DNA of 64,000 bases from Halorubrum amylolyticum (GTDB taxonomy: Archaea; Halobacteriota; Halobacteria; Halobacteriales; Haloferacaceae). A program made the position numbers and the translations under genes. Where the stretch lies: NCBI RefSeq assembly GCF_004114995.1, contig NZ_SDJP01000016.1, positions 1 to 64,000 of the forward strand, given 5' to 3'. Shown here in pieces: positions 16,941-26,066 of this stretch. The number at the start of each line of letters is the position of its first letter. The stretch's first letter is position 1. A model generated the notes under the pieces. It was not told the origin of the DNA. It saw only the letters and a program-made list of their open reading frames with translations, and did not search any database.

Positions 16941-17182
16941 TCAGCCGTCGTCGGTGTCGACGGTCACGTTGCCGGCGTCGATCGTCACGTCGTCGGTTCC
17001 GTTCGCCGGGTCGGCGTTCACCGACTCCGTTTCGAGCGCACCCGCGTCGAGCACGGTGAACGCGTTCGTGACGCTCCGATCGTCGAGGTCGACCCGTTCT
17101 CGGTCAACCCGTTTTCGCCGTCGACGACTGAGACGGCGACCGTCCCGTTCCGGGTGGCGGACTCGGCGTCGACGACCTCCAT
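16941..17182 (-). pseudogene. 3' remnant of a secreted or membrane protein gene
   Basis: On the minus strand a coherent acidic frame begins near 17182 (EVVDAESATRNGTVAVSVVD). It shifts frame around 17110 and continues as DDRSVTNAFTVLDAGALE down to the stop at 16941. There is no credible start: the 5' part seems removed where the SRAP fragment begins on the other strand. The composition is like the C-terminus of a haloarchaeal lipoprotein or surface protein. Confidence 0.5.
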
Positions 17183-17401
17183 CACCGGATGGCGGTGATC
17201 CTCGATCCGGACGAGGAGGAGACGTGGCTCCGGGGCGACCCGGACGAGGAGGAGACGTGGCTCCGGGGCGACCCCGACGAGGCCGCCGCGCTGCTCGACC
17301 CGTATCCGGCCGACGAGCTGACCGCCTACCCGGTCTCCACGCGGGTGAACGCTCCGGGCGTGGACGCGCCGGAGCTGATCGAGCCGGGCAGCGGGGACTG
17401 A
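17174..17401 (+). pseudogene. C-terminal fragment of an SRAP (YedK/HMCES-like) peptidase gene
   Basis: The frame reads LHHRMAVIL, then a WLRGDPDEAAALL-type segment and ELTAYPVSTRVNAPG. These are the last parts of SRAP proteins, which crosslink to abasic sites in single-stranded DNA. The catalytic N-terminal Cys and about two thirds of the gene (normally 200-230 residues) are missing. A 33-base duplication lies inside. An ATG at 17189 could still initiate 70 residues, but these would have no active site. Confidence 0.7.
17204..17269 (+). repeat. 33-base tandem duplication in the SRAP fragment
   Basis: Units at 17204-17236 and 17237-17269 differ at one base and encode the same eleven residues (DPDEEETWLRG). 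They keep the frame. This is a slippage product in a gene that has already lost its 5' end. Confidence 0.9.
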
Positions 17402-17427
17402 GGGGAATCGGACGCCCCCGCCCCTCT

Positions 17428-18927
17428 TCAGGGCGCCACCAGGTCGACGACGGTCTCGTCGTCGACGACCACGTTGTACGCCTCCTCGTCGTCGTTCCAG
17501 AGCACGAGCCCGTTCTCGACGAAGACCACCGAGCCGTAGTCGGCCGCCCGGAGGTCGTCGTTGAGCACGGTTTCGCGCGTGCAGACGAGATAGTGATCCA
17601 CCGTCTGCGAGCCGTCGCCGACGAGGTAGAGGGCGTTGTCGCCGTCGCTGAGGTCGTGGCTCAGCTTCACGACGAGGTAGTTCACGCGGTCGGTGACGTG
17701 GGCTTCGGAGTCGGCCATGCGCGCGCAGCGCCCGTCGCTCGCCCGCACGTCGACCCGTCGTTTTCCGTCCGGGCGGAGAATCGCGTACGCGAACTGCACG
17801 TCGACGTTGACGAACTCCCCCGGCTCGTCCTCCGAGCCGCGCTCCGCGGCCTCGTCGAGCCGGCGCTGGAACGGCGGGACGTCGAGGTTGTCGGCCACGT
17901 CGAAGGACCACCCCCCGTCCGAGGGCGTCGCGTTCGGCCAGAGCCGGAGCGCCGGCGCGTACACCGACACGCCGGCCTCGGGGGTCGCGACCGCGCGCTC
18001 CACCTCGCGGAGCCCCATAGCCGTGTTGCGGTCGGCGGGCGCGAACGCGACGACGCTCCCGTCGTCGGCGAGCCGGGCGAGCGCGGCCTCGACGACCGCG
18101 GCCGGGTCGTCGAGCTCCGAGAGGACGTTCCCGAACACGACCAGATCGAACGCGTCGAGGGCGTCGGCGTCACCGGCGGCATCCCCGGCGGCGTCGCTCC
18201 CCGCCGCCCCGCCAGCGTCGCCGCCTGCCGACCCCCCGTCGGTCCCGAGGAACGCTTCCGCCGTCTCCGGGTGGATCGTCGGACGAAAGTTCCGGCCCGT
18301 CTCGTCGAGAACGCGGTCGAGCACGTCGGCGGCCGCGCTCGGCTCGACGGCGTGGTAGTCGACGACGGCGTCGTCGGGGAGGTAGTCGTGGAGTCCGAGC
18401 GCCGGGCCGCCCACCCCCGCGCCCACGTCGAGGACGCGGATAGTGCGGTCGAGCAGCCCGTTCTCGACGAGGTCGTCGAGGACGTGGCCGATCGTCGCGT
18501 AGTAGGCGGGGAGGTGGTAGATCGCGTAGCCGAGCGCCGCGACCCGGTCGTACGCCACGTCGTTCCCGTAGAGGTAGTCGTCCTTCAGCCGGCGCACCGC
18601 CTCGCGAAGCTCGTCGCCGGACTCCCCGCGGTGCCAGTTCGAGCCGAACTCCCGGACGAGCAGGTCTTCGAGGGCGAACGAGTACTCCTCCGGGAACGCC
18701 GCCGGCGCCCAGCCGGGAGCCGAGACGGGATCCTCGGAGACGGGCTCGAAGGCGCCGTCCTCGCGCTCGCGGAGCCGGAGGTCGAACGCCTCCTCGCGGA
18801 GGGTTTCGCGGACGACAGCCGGGTGGGCGCCCCCCTCCTCGATGTACTCCGCGATCTCCTCGGGGTCGATCGGTCTGACATTGCGCAGGTAGTTGGCGTT
18901 GTTCCGGACGGCTGCTCTGTCTATCAT
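17428..18927 (-). CDS. Rsm22-type SAM-dependent methyltransferase
   Basis: A 499-residue protein resembling the small-ribosomal-subunit methyltransferase Rsm22 family. Residues about 170-330 form a Rossmann methyltransferase domain with the SAM motif VLDVGAGVGGPALGLHDYL, and a Gly, Ala and Asp insert follows. VFGNVLSELDDPAAVVEAAL corresponds to the motif after the second acidic loop. The C-terminal 150 residues form a beta domain. The likely target is rRNA, by family analogy. I chose the ATG at 18925-18927 (MIDRAAVRNN); the longer frame upstream is low-complexity and overlaps the spacing to tyrA. Confidence 0.85.
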   Translation of the reverse strand: MIDRAAVRNNANYLRNVRPIDPEEIAEYIEEGGAHPAVVRETLREEAFDLRLREREDGAFEPVSEDPVSAPGWAPAAFPEEYSFALEDLLVREFGSNWHRGESGDELREAVRRLKDDYLYGNDVAYDRVAALGYAIYHLPAYYATIGHVLDDLVENGLLDRTIRVLDVGAGVGGPALGLHDYLPDDAVVDYHAVEPSAAADVLDRVLDETGRNFRPTIHPETAEAFLGTDGGSAGGDAGGAAGSDAAGDAAGDADALDAFDLVVFGNVLSELDDPAAVVEAALARLADDGSVVAFAPADRNTAMGLREVERAVATPEAGVSVYAPALRLWPNATPSDGGWSFDVADNLDVPPFQRRLDEAAERGSEDEPGEFVNVDVQFAYAILRPDGKRRVDVRASDGRCARMADSEAHVTDRVNYLVVKLSHDLSDGDNALYLVGDGSQTVDHYLVCTRETVLNDDLRAADYGSVVFVENGLVLWNDDEEAYNVVVDDETVVDLVAP

Positions 18928-19000
18928 GTGGGTCCTCGTCTCAGTCGCGGTGTCGTCGGTCGTGGTCGCGGCGTCGTCCGCCGCAGTGTCGTCGGTCGCG

Positions 19001-19774
19001 TCACTCGTGTCGCTCCCGTTCCTCGCGGTCGCCGCGGGCGCGCTCGTACAGATCTCCGAACGCCCCCGGGTCGGCGTCGGCGATCTCGCGGGCCGCCGCA
19101 GCCACGTCGTCGGCGCCATCGAAGGCGCGCTGGATCTCGGCGTACACCGCGGGCGACCCCTCGGTGACGGTGTCGGCGACCTCGTCGAGCGCGGCCGAGA
19201 CGGGGGTGTGGAACTCCTCGCGCACGTCGTCGCCCGCGACCCGCCACGCGAGCACGGCCGCGTGCGCGCCGGCCTGTACCGTCTCCATCGCCTCGTCGTG
19301 TTCCGCGGGCGTCGTCTCGAACACCTCGTTGCCGCCGGCCTCGATCGCGGCGGTGATCCCCTCGACGACCGGTCCGCCCTCGTCGGCGACCGCGGCGACG
19401 TTGCCGGGGACGCGCGGCGGCGCGAACAGCGGGTGGTAGCTCGCTCGCTCGCGGTCCGGGGCGTGTTCGCGCATCGCCGCGACCGCGTCGGTCATCTCCC
19501 CGGAGACGTCGCAGATCGCCCGCTCCGCGCGCGGCGCGTACGCCTCGGCGGCGGCGGGGACCGCCGACATCGGCACCGCGAGGCACACCGCGTCGTGGGC
19601 GGTGTCGCCGTCGGCCGGGACTGCCTCGGCGTCGCGTTCGGCGGCCGCGTCGGCGGCGACGTCCGGGTCGCGGTCTGCGAACGACACGGTCGCGTCGACC
19701 GGCGACTCGTCGGCCGACACGGTGTCGGCGATCCAGCGGCCGATCTCGCCGGCGCCAACCACGAGGATGTCCAT
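19001..19774 (-). CDS. tyrA: Prephenate dehydrogenase
   Basis: Oxidatively decarboxylates prephenate in tyrosine biosynthesis. The 257 residues start with the NAD(P) fingerprint ILVVGAGEIGRWIADTV. The central motif VPMSAVPAAAEAYAP and the segment SYHPLFAPP match archaeal TyrA proteins, where this His lies in the prephenate site. The C-terminal helical part (residues 165-257) is the dimer domain. The protein is shorter than bacterial TyrA and has no fused chorismate mutase. It is upstream of the Rsm22-like gene on the same strand. Confidence 0.9.
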   Translation of the reverse strand: MDILVVGAGEIGRWIADTVSADESPVDATVSFADRDPDVAADAAAERDAEAVPADGDTAHDAVCLAVPMSAVPAAAEAYAPRAERAICDVSGEMTDAVAAMREHAPDRERASYHPLFAPPRVPGNVAAVADEGGPVVEGITAAIEAGGNEVFETTPAEHDEAMETVQAGAHAAVLAWRVAGDDVREEFHTPVSAALDEVADTVTEGSPAVYAEIQRAFDGADDVAAAAREIADADPGAFGDLYERARGDREERERHE

Positions 19775-19829
19775 CTGTCGTCCGTACGGTAGGGGCGGGC
19801 GCCTTAAAAGGGCTCGACTCGGACGGAAC

Positions 19830-21089
19830 TCACTCCGACGGCGACCGCCCGGTCCCGCCGCCGAGACCGAGGAGGCCGCCGCCCGGCGCGATCGCCTTCA
19901 CGGCCGGGAACAGCGCCAGCGCGATGGCGAGTTCGAGCCCGCCCACCGCGAGGAACGCGGGCGTGTAGCCGAACATGTCGGTGGCGCTCCCCCCGATGAG
20001 GAAACCGGCGAGGAACCCGAGCGAACCGAACACGTTGAACAGCCCCATCGCCGCGCCGCGGGCCTCCGGCTCGACGAGGTCCGTGACAAGCGCCATCGTC
20101 GCGGGCGCCATCAGCGCGCCGCAGACGCCGACGAGCACCATGAGCCCGGCCGCGACGGGGTAGATCGGCGCCGCGCCGACGCCGATGGTGACGATCCCGT
20201 ACGCGATCGACCCGATCACGACGGGGAGGAAGCGCCCGACCCGGTCCGAAAGCGAGCCGAACGGGGCCTGCAGCACCGCGAAGGGGACGAAGAAGAGCGC
20301 GAGCGTCGCCCCCGCCGCCGCCGCGGAGAGGCCGAACGTCTCGGAGTCCTGGAAGTAGTAGACCCCGACCAACGCGAAGAAGCCGGCCGTGAGCCGGTCG
20401 ACGAAGCCGAACGCGAGCGGGACCAAGAGGCCGCGGGTCGTCCGCGCCCGGGCGAGCACGTCGCGGAAGTCCACGTCGCCGTCCGAACCGTCCCCGCTCT
20501 GAGCGCTCGACCGATCCGCGACGACGCGATCGTCGACAGTGGCCGCGAGCAGCCCCGATCCCGCAAGCACCGCGGCGCCGGCGTAGACGGGGTAGAAGGC
20601 GTTCAGGTCGGCGAGCGCGCCGCCGACCACGGAGCCGACCGCCGCGCCGAGCCCGATGGCGACTCCGGCGGCCCCCATGTTGCGCCCGTTGCCGCCGCCC
20701 AGATCCATCAGCGAGGTGATCGCCAGCGAGAAGGCGCCGATGGTGAGCGCGCCGCCGACCACCCGGACCGCGAGCGCCGCCCGGAAGCCGAACCCGAACT
20801 CGGGGACCGCGGCGAGCGCGACGTACGAGGCCGCGCCCCCAAGCGCGCCGGCGACGATCAGGGGCGCCCGGCGACCGAGGGCGTCGCTCGCGGCGCCCCA
20901 GGCGACCGCGAAGGTCACGAACGCGCCGAACTCCGCGACGAGGAACCACATCCCGGCGTCGATGCCGGCGGGCGCGCCGAGCGCGACCACGAGGTCCGGC
21001 ACCCCCGGGTAGAGGAGCACCTGCGAGATCAGCACGGCGAGCACGACGGCGCCCAGCCGCCGCCGGTCGCCGCGGTCGTCCTCCGTCAT
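19830..21089 (-). CDS. MFS transporter, multidrug-type
   Basis: A 419-residue major facilitator protein with 12 predicted helices. The loop 2-3 motif WGAASDALGRRAPLIVAG is present, and its pseudo-repeat FGSLSDRVGRFLPVVIG lies in the second half. A hydrophilic loop at about residues 185-205 joins the two halves. The substrate cannot be predicted. Families of this kind in haloarchaea are annotated as multidrug or sugar efflux. The start is the ATG at 21087-21089. Confidence 0.88.
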   Translation of the reverse strand: MTEDDRGDRRRLGAVVLAVLISQVLLYPGVPDLVVALGAPAGIDAGMWFLVAEFGAFVTFAVAWGAASDALGRRAPLIVAGALGGAASYVALAAVPEFGFGFRAALAVRVVGGALTIGAFSLAITSLMDLGGGNGRNMGAAGVAIGLGAAVGSVVGGALADLNAFYPVYAGAAVLAGSGLLAATVDDRVVADRSSAQSGDGSDGDVDFRDVLARARTTRGLLVPLAFGFVDRLTAGFFALVGVYYFQDSETFGLSAAAAGATLALFFVPFAVLQAPFGSLSDRVGRFLPVVIGSIAYGIVTIGVGAAPIYPVAAGLMVLVGVCGALMAPATMALVTDLVEPEARGAAMGLFNVFGSLGFLAGFLIGGSATDMFGYTPAFLAVGGLELAIALALFPAVKAIAPGGGLLGLGGGTGRSPSE

Positions 21090-21165
21090 CTACTTATAAA
21101 CCGTGCCGAACGCCCAAAAGACCGACGCTCGGGGAGCCGAAACGGTGGCCGCGGCGGAACCGCGC

Positions 21166-21852
21166 CTACAGCGCCGACTCGATCGCCGCCGCGATCGCGT
21201 CCGCGTCGTACCCGTCGACCGCCTCGCCGTCCACGAAGATCGTCGGCGTCCCCGAGACGCCCATCGACACGCCCTCGCTCCGGTCGCTCGCCGCCCCCTC
21301 CCCGTACGCCGCGAACCGCGCGTCGGCGATGGCCGCGCAGGGGTCCGCCCCGGCGGCCTCCGCGGCGGCGCCGATCGCCTCCCCGCCGTAGCTCCCCTGC
21401 GACTCGTAGGCGGCCGACGAGAACGCGAAGTACGCCTCGTCTCCCTGCCGCTCGCCGACTCCGCGGGCCGCGCTGGCGACGGGGGCCGCCCACGTCTCGT
21501 CGACGGGAATCGGGAAGTCCCAGTGCTCGTACCGGACGTCGCCGGGAGCGATGAACTCCTCGCGGATCGCCGGGAAATGTTCCAGCTCGTACGTCGCGCA
21601 GTGCGGGCACGTGAAGTCCTCGAACCCCTGCACCACGACGTCGGCGTCGGGGTCGCCGAGGACCGGTCGGTAGTCGAGGTCCGGGTCCGAGGGCTCCGTC
21701 AGATCGCAGTCGTACTCGCCGGTCGAGAGGTCGACGCCGCTGGTGTCGAGGCCGTCGTTTCCGCCGCCACCACCGCCGCCGAGACAGCCGGCCGCGCCGC
21801 CGACGCCCGCAGCCGCAACGCCCGCGAGCAGGGTCCGCCGCGTGTGTTCCAT
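21166..21852 (-). CDS. DsbA-like thiol-disulfide lipoprotein (Tat)
   Basis: A 228-residue exported thioredoxin-fold protein. The N-terminus has a Tat motif (TRRTLLAGV) and a lipobox ending GGAAGC, so it is probably a membrane-anchored lipoprotein. The active site is CPHC within EDFTCPHCATYELEHFP (about residue 82). The cis-Pro loop is GVSGTPTIFVDG near residue 198. It would oxidise or isomerise disulfides outside the cell. I use the ATG at 21850-21852 because it puts the Arg pair at the normal place. Confidence 0.9.
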   Translation of the reverse strand: MEHTRRTLLAGVAAAGVGGAAGCLGGGGGGGNDGLDTSGVDLSTGEYDCDLTEPSDPDLDYRPVLGDPDADVVVQGFEDFTCPHCATYELEHFPAIREEFIAPGDVRYEHWDFPIPVDETWAAPVASAARGVGERQGDEAYFAFSSAAYESQGSYGGEAIGAAAEAAGADPCAAIADARFAAYGEGAASDRSEGVSMGVSGTPTIFVDGEAVDGYDADAIAAAIESAL

Positions 21853-22004
21853 ACCGCCGGTCCGGCCGGAACGCACTTAACCGCACCGAGAGGGGAAATC
21901 GGGGGCCTCGGTGCGGGGAAGCGCCCGCCGGCCGGGACGGCGGCCGCGGACGTCCGACGGGGACGCGTCCGAACGTTTTTGCCGGCGCCTCGCAACCCTG
22001 TGGT

Positions 22005-22301
22005 ATGAGCGACTGGGACCTCGACCTGCGCGACGCCGAAGAGCAGATGGACGAGGCGTTCTCGGCCGACGGCGACGTCGTCCTCGGCGTCCTCGACGGG
22101 ACGACCGCTCCCGACGAGTGGGTCCGCAGCGTCGACTACGGCAACACCCTCGTGTTGTCCGTCGACGGCGACCTCAACGAACTCGCCGCGGGGTTCGCGC
22201 GCGAGGTCAAAGACATGGGCGGCGAGCTGATGCACTTCCGCGGCTTCCTCGTCGTCACGCCCCCCGGCGTCACGATCGATACCGACCGGCTCGGAGAGTG
22301 A
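22005..22301 (+). CDS. DUF5779-type protein
   Basis: A 98-residue haloarchaeal protein of unknown function, starting MSDWDLDLRDAEEQMDEAF. The rest is an alpha-beta domain with FRGFLVVTPPGVTIDTDRL near the end. It matches the family annotated DUF5779. The gene lies 60 bases before the NDP-sugar synthase gene and may be co-transcribed with it. Confidence 0.85.
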   Translation: MSDWDLDLRDAEEQMDEAFSADGDVVLGVLDGTTAPDEWVRSVDYGNTLVLSVDGDLNELAAGFAREVKDMGGELMHFRGFLVVTPPGVTIDTDRLGE

Positions 22302-22361
22302 CCGATTCCGACGGGTGATCCGAGCACAAGAGGTATGCCGTCGGCGGGAGACGGAGCGTCC

Positions 22362-23336
22362 ATGAAAGCCGTCGTGCTCGCTGGGGGATATGCGACGAGG
22401 CTCTGGCCGATCACCGAGACCCGACCGAAGATGTTCCTGCCGGTCGGCGAGAACACCGTCATCGACGAGATATTCGAGGACTTAGAGGCCGACGACCGCG
22501 TCGACGAGGTGTTCGTCTCGACGAACGAGCGCTTCGCCGACGCGTTCGCCGACTACCTCGCCGACGGCCCGTTCGAGAAGCCCACGCTCTCGGTCGAGGA
22601 GACCGTCGCGGAGGACGAGAAGTTCGGCGTCGTCGGGGCGCTCGCCCAACTGGTCGAGCGCGAGGGCGTCGACGACGACCTGATCGTCGTCGCCGGCGAC
22701 AACCTGATCAGCTTCGATCTGGGCGAGTTCGCCGACTTCTTCGAGAGCAAGGGAACGCCGACGCTGGCCGCCTACGACGTGGAGGACCGCGAGCGCGCCA
22801 AGCCGTACGGGCTCGTCGAGCTCGACGGCGACGAGGTCGTCAACTTCCAGGAGAAGCCCGACGACCCCAAATCGACGCTCGTCTCCATCGCGTGTTACGC
22901 GTTCCCCGCCGAGACGCTGCCGGACCTCTCGACGTACCTCGAAGACGGCAACAACCCGGACGAGCCGGGGTGGTTCCTCCAGTGGCTCCAGGAGCGCGGC
23001 GCGGTCCACGCGTACACCTTCGACGGCGCGTGGTTCGACATCGGCACCGCCGACAGCTACCTCGACGCGGTCGAATACGCCCTCGACGGCGGGACGCTCG
23101 TCGCCGACGACGCGACCGTCGAGAACTCCGACCTCGGCGACGTAGTCCAGGTCATGTCGGGCGCCACCGTCACCGACTCGACGCTCGAACGCACCGTCGT
23201 CTTCCCGGACGCGACGATCGCGGACTTGAAGATCAAAAACTCCGTGCTCGACGAGGGCGTCACGCTGGAGAACGTGAATCTCACCGGCGCGCTGATCGGG
23301 TCGCACACCTCGATCACCGAGGGCGACGAGTTCTAG
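22362..23336 (+). CDS. NDP-sugar synthase (nucleotidyltransferase)
   Basis: Makes a nucleotide-activated sugar from a sugar 1-phosphate and NTP. The 324 residues start MKAVVLAGGYATRLWPIT, the nucleotidyltransferase signature, then RPKMFLPV. FDIGTADSYLDAVEYAL near residue 232 is the sugar-binding region. A left-handed beta-helix tail (about residues 245-320) has NSDLGDVVQVMSGATVTDS-like turns. It fits glucose-1-phosphate thymidylyl or uridylyl transferases. It may feed the glycosylation locus at 54-64 kb, which is inference. I chose the ATG at 22362 because the signature begins there. Confidence 0.9.
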   Translation: MKAVVLAGGYATRLWPITETRPKMFLPVGENTVIDEIFEDLEADDRVDEVFVSTNERFADAFADYLADGPFEKPTLSVEETVAEDEKFGVVGALAQLVEREGVDDDLIVVAGDNLISFDLGEFADFFESKGTPTLAAYDVEDRERAKPYGLVELDGDEVVNFQEKPDDPKSTLVSIACYAFPAETLPDLSTYLEDGNNPDEPGWFLQWLQERGAVHAYTFDGAWFDIGTADSYLDAVEYALDGGTLVADDATVENSDLGDVVQVMSGATVTDSTLERTVVFPDATIADLKIKNSVLDEGVTLENVNLTGALIGSHTSITEGDEF

Positions 23337-23418
23337 CGCGCGGTCGTCGCTCGCGGGATGTCCGTCATTCGGCGTCCGTTGTCCGCCATCCGGCGGTCGG
23401 CGCCGATTTTCCCGCCCG

Positions 23419-23637
23419 TTACTTCCCCGCGGAGCTCCCGGCCTGCCGGTGCGTGTGGTGGAAGCAGTCGAACGCGGCGTCCGAGTCGGCCTCGGGCTCG
23501 ACCGGGTGGAAACACACCCGCCGGTACCGCTCGTTGTCGAGGAGGTTGACCACGAACCCGTCGTCGTGCCGCGACACCGACGCGTACGGGTCGCCGCAGG
23601 CGGGACAGGTCTCGGGCGGGTCTTCGGGGACGTACAT
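23419..23637 (-). CDS. Small zinc-binding protein
   Basis: A 72-residue protein with CPACGDPY near residue 11 and later Cys and His residues (RRVCFHP, DCFHHTHR) that could complete one or two zinc sites. It is typical of haloarchaeal small zinc proteins but I do not recognise a named function. The start MYVPEDPPET at 23635-23637 is preferred over a longer in-frame start. It is encoded just downstream of the TrkA-N/DHH gene's end, but separated from it by 58 bases. Confidence 0.65.
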   Translation of the reverse strand: MYVPEDPPETCPACGDPYASVSRHDDGFVVNLLDNERYRRVCFHPVEPEADSDAAFDCFHHTHRQAGSSAGK

Positions 23638-23695
23638 GTGCGACTCCCGGTTGGCTCCCGCTACGAGCCGGCGCGACAAAACCGCACCGGCGACC

Positions 23696-25162
23696 TCACG
23701 ACCCGTTTCCGCCCTCGCCGCCGCCGCCCTCGACGCCGAGCGCGTCGAACAGCTTCCGGCGGACGGCCTCCTCGGTGAGGTGGAGCAGGGTGTCGCGGTT
23801 GTCGCCGCTCGACTCGATTCCGGTGAAGATGCCGAGCGGAATCGAAAGCGATCCCTGCGTCGAGTGGCCGGCGGCGTCGCCCATCTCCGAGAACGCCTCG
23901 TCGAGGACGTTGCCGATGTTCAGCCGGATGTCCTTCGAGCGCGCCGCGAGGTAGATGGTGTCGTCGGCGATCCCCAGGACGGCGGTGGTCGTGATCCCCT
24001 CCAGGTTGAGCAGGTGTTGGGCCGCCTGCGCGAGCGCCTCGCGGTCGCGGATGAACCCGGCCGTCGAGAAGAGGTGGCTTCCCTGCACCTCGCGGTTCTG
24101 GATCGCCTCCGCGAGCACGTCCAGCGTCTCCGGACTCATCGACGGTGACTCCACCTGTTCGAGCGTGTCGTGGTTCGCGAACGGGTGGAGGTAGGCGGCG
24201 GCGGTCAGGTCCGCGGGCGTCGTGTCGCGCTTGAAGTCGAGCGTTTCTGCGCGGATTCCGTAGAGGAGGGCGGTCGCGACCGCCTCCGTCGGCGACTGAT
24301 CGAACTCTTGGAGATACTTCGTGAGGATCGTCGACGTCGAGGAGACGTTGGTCCGCACGTCGACGAAGCGAGCGTCGAAGGGGACCTCGGCCTCCAGGTG
24401 GTCGAGGTAGATGTCGATGTCCACGTCGAAGTCGAAGCCGTCCTCGGCCGACTTCGCGAGGTCGACCGCGGCGACCGTCCCGTACTCCGACAGCGGCGGG
24501 GCCTCCGAGCGCGCTAGGAGGTCGATCCCGAGGAGGTTGACGAACGCTCGGTTCTCTTGGTGACCCACGTCGCCGGTGTAGAGGATGTCCGCCTCGACGC
24601 CGAACGCCCCGGCGATCGCCTGCAGCGCGGTCGCCGACGCGATGGAGTCGGGCTCGGGGTTGTCGTGAGTCAGGATCGCCATCCGCCCGTCCCCGTCCTC
24701 GATGATCTCCGCGAGCTGGCGTGCCATGTACTCCAGCTCGCCGGTTTCGAGCGACTGGAGCGCGCTGTCGGCGATCACCGTCGAGGGGTTGATCACCACG
24801 TCGGCGCCGCGCTCGCGCAGCTCGTCCTCGCTGACGGGGTCCGAGGCGCGGACGACGACGTAGTGGTCGCCGCCGGTGTCGCGCACCGCCGAGACGGCCG
24901 CCTTGTTGGCCTCGACGTCGCTCGCGAGGATCAACACGATGTCCCGGTCGTCGAGCGCCTCGACCACGTCCGGGTCGGCGATGTCCTGCACGCGGGCGTT
25001 GAGGTCCTGGTCGCGGAGCGCCTCGACCCGGCTCTCGTCGCGGTCGAGGATGAGCACGTCCTTGCCGCGGCCGGTCAGGTCCTCCGCGACGGCGTGCCCG
25101 ACGCTCCCACAGCCGAGGATCGCGTATCGCGTTCGCGCCGATCCGGATGCCCCACTACTCAT
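23696..25162 (-). CDS. TrkA-N plus DHH/DHHA1 phosphoesterase fusion
   Basis: A 488-residue protein. Residues 10-130 form a TrkA-N Rossmann domain (YAILGCGSVGHAVAEDL), as in RCK potassium-channel regulators. Residues 150-300 form a DHH phosphoesterase domain with THDNPEPDSIASA and later DHLEAE. A DHHA1-like C-terminal part carries GHSTQGSLSIPLG. This architecture is common in haloarchaea. It may hydrolyse cyclic dinucleotides or nanoRNA under nucleotide control, which is inference from family relatives. The DHH motif itself is degenerate, with Asp-Asn for part of it. The start at 25160-25162 is clear. Confidence 0.85.
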   Translation of the reverse strand: MSSGASGSARTRYAILGCGSVGHAVAEDLTGRGKDVLILDRDESRVEALRDQDLNARVQDIADPDVVEALDDRDIVLILASDVEANKAAVSAVRDTGGDHYVVVRASDPVSEDELRERGADVVINPSTVIADSALQSLETGELEYMARQLAEIIEDGDGRMAILTHDNPEPDSIASATALQAIAGAFGVEADILYTGDVGHQENRAFVNLLGIDLLARSEAPPLSEYGTVAAVDLAKSAEDGFDFDVDIDIYLDHLEAEVPFDARFVDVRTNVSSTSTILTKYLQEFDQSPTEAVATALLYGIRAETLDFKRDTTPADLTAAAYLHPFANHDTLEQVESPSMSPETLDVLAEAIQNREVQGSHLFSTAGFIRDREALAQAAQHLLNLEGITTTAVLGIADDTIYLAARSKDIRLNIGNVLDEAFSEMGDAAGHSTQGSLSIPLGIFTGIESSGDNRDTLLHLTEEAVRRKLFDALGVEGGGGEGGNGS

Positions 25163-25354
25163 TGCCCGCGATTTCCGCGGGACGACACTTAACGAGTGCG
25201 CTCTCCTCGCGGAGCGGGTGAGGGGAACAGTGCCGCCCGAGACGCTACTGCGTCACGGATTCGGGCCACTCCGCAGCGGTCGGTCGGTGGTCTCGCCGCC
25301 CGCGCGCCGTCGAATGAAAAGGCCTTTTACGTCGACGCGGGTACGAATCGATGA

Positions 25355-25428
25355 GGGCCGGTAGCTCAGTTAGGGAGAGCGACGGACTCTTAATCCGTCG
25401 GTCGCGTGTTCAAATCGCGCCCGGCCCG
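25355..25428 (+). tRNA. tRNA-Lys(CTT)
   Basis: The acceptor GGGCCGG (25355-25361) pairs with CCGGCCC (25421-25427), with discriminator G at 25428. The D-stem is GCTC/GAGC. The anticodon stem is ACGGA/TCCGT, with CTT at 25389-25391. The T-loop is TTCAAAT. No intron and no encoded CCA. Confidence 0.96.
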
Positions 25429-25501
25429 CTCCCCATATATACGTTTTCCACCTTCTACTGATAGGTTTCGGCGTTTTAGCGTCGTCTCAGGGGCCAGTGT
25501 C

Positions 25502-25645
25502 TCAAGCAGCGTTGACGCCCTCGATCTGCGCACCGCACTCCGGGCAGACTTCGTCGGCGCACGAGACTGCGAGGTCACACTCCGGACAGAACCGGCGGTC
25601 ACAGGCTGGGTCGCCCATGCCGGAACGACCGTCCGGACACCTCAT
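25502..25645 (-). CDS. Small zinc-ribbon protein
   Basis: A 47-residue protein with three Cys pairs: CDRRFCPEC, then VSC and CPECG. The pattern fits the double zinc ribbon found in many short haloarchaeal proteins. The start is uncertain: ATGs at 25643-25645 and 25616-25618 are both in frame. Function is unknown, possibly nucleic-acid or protein binding. It is convergent with tRNA-Lys. Confidence 0.5.
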   Translation of the reverse strand: MRCPDGRSGMGDPACDRRFCPECDLAVSCADEVCPECGAQIEGVNAA

Positions 25646-25732
25646 AAGTCCGACGGCGGTCCTCACCTTGCGTCGGGACTGGTACACGCTTCGAACCGAA
25701 ACCGACTTTGAATCGATGGTCGCCGATCCGGT

Positions 25733-25980
25733 GTGAGCAACGCGGACGCGGGCGACGGGGCGAAGCGATCGCAGTTCTGGGCGCTCTACCTCACCCGGTT
25801 CGCCGAGGGGTTCGGCTTCATCACGCTCATCACCCTGTTAGGGACGTACGCTGGCTGCTGGTCGAGGTGAGCATGGCGGCCGTCTTCTCCGTCGGCGGCG
25901 CGTTCGCGATCACCGGCGTGCTGGCGTCCCTCGCGATACTCGCGAACGACCACGGCCGCGCGGCGCTGACGGCGTGGTAG
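25733..25980 (+). pseudogene. MFS transporter gene with large internal deletion
   Basis: A GTG at 25733 begins a typical MFS N-terminus (SQFWALYLTRFAEGFGFIT) that stops at about 25870. In the next frame the region 25853-25980 encodes a final membrane helix and tail (GVLASLAILANDHGRAALTA) ending in a proper stop. About 350 residues between the two ends are missing. The gene is therefore an internally deleted, frameshifted remnant. Confidence 0.7.
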
Positions 25981-26066
25981 GTGCCGGGTCGGTCACGCTG
26001 TCGGCAAATCCACAGCTCGTCGGCCACGAGAGAGCCGTCGGCAGGATGGCCCTCGTGTTCCGGTGA

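Noticed and set aside
16522..19167. Long plus-strand open frame opposite the exonuclease, Rsm22-like and tyrA genes
   Set aside because: High-GC genes leave antisense frames open. Its translation is Arg- and Val-rich, with no halophilic acidic bias, and crosses several real genes.
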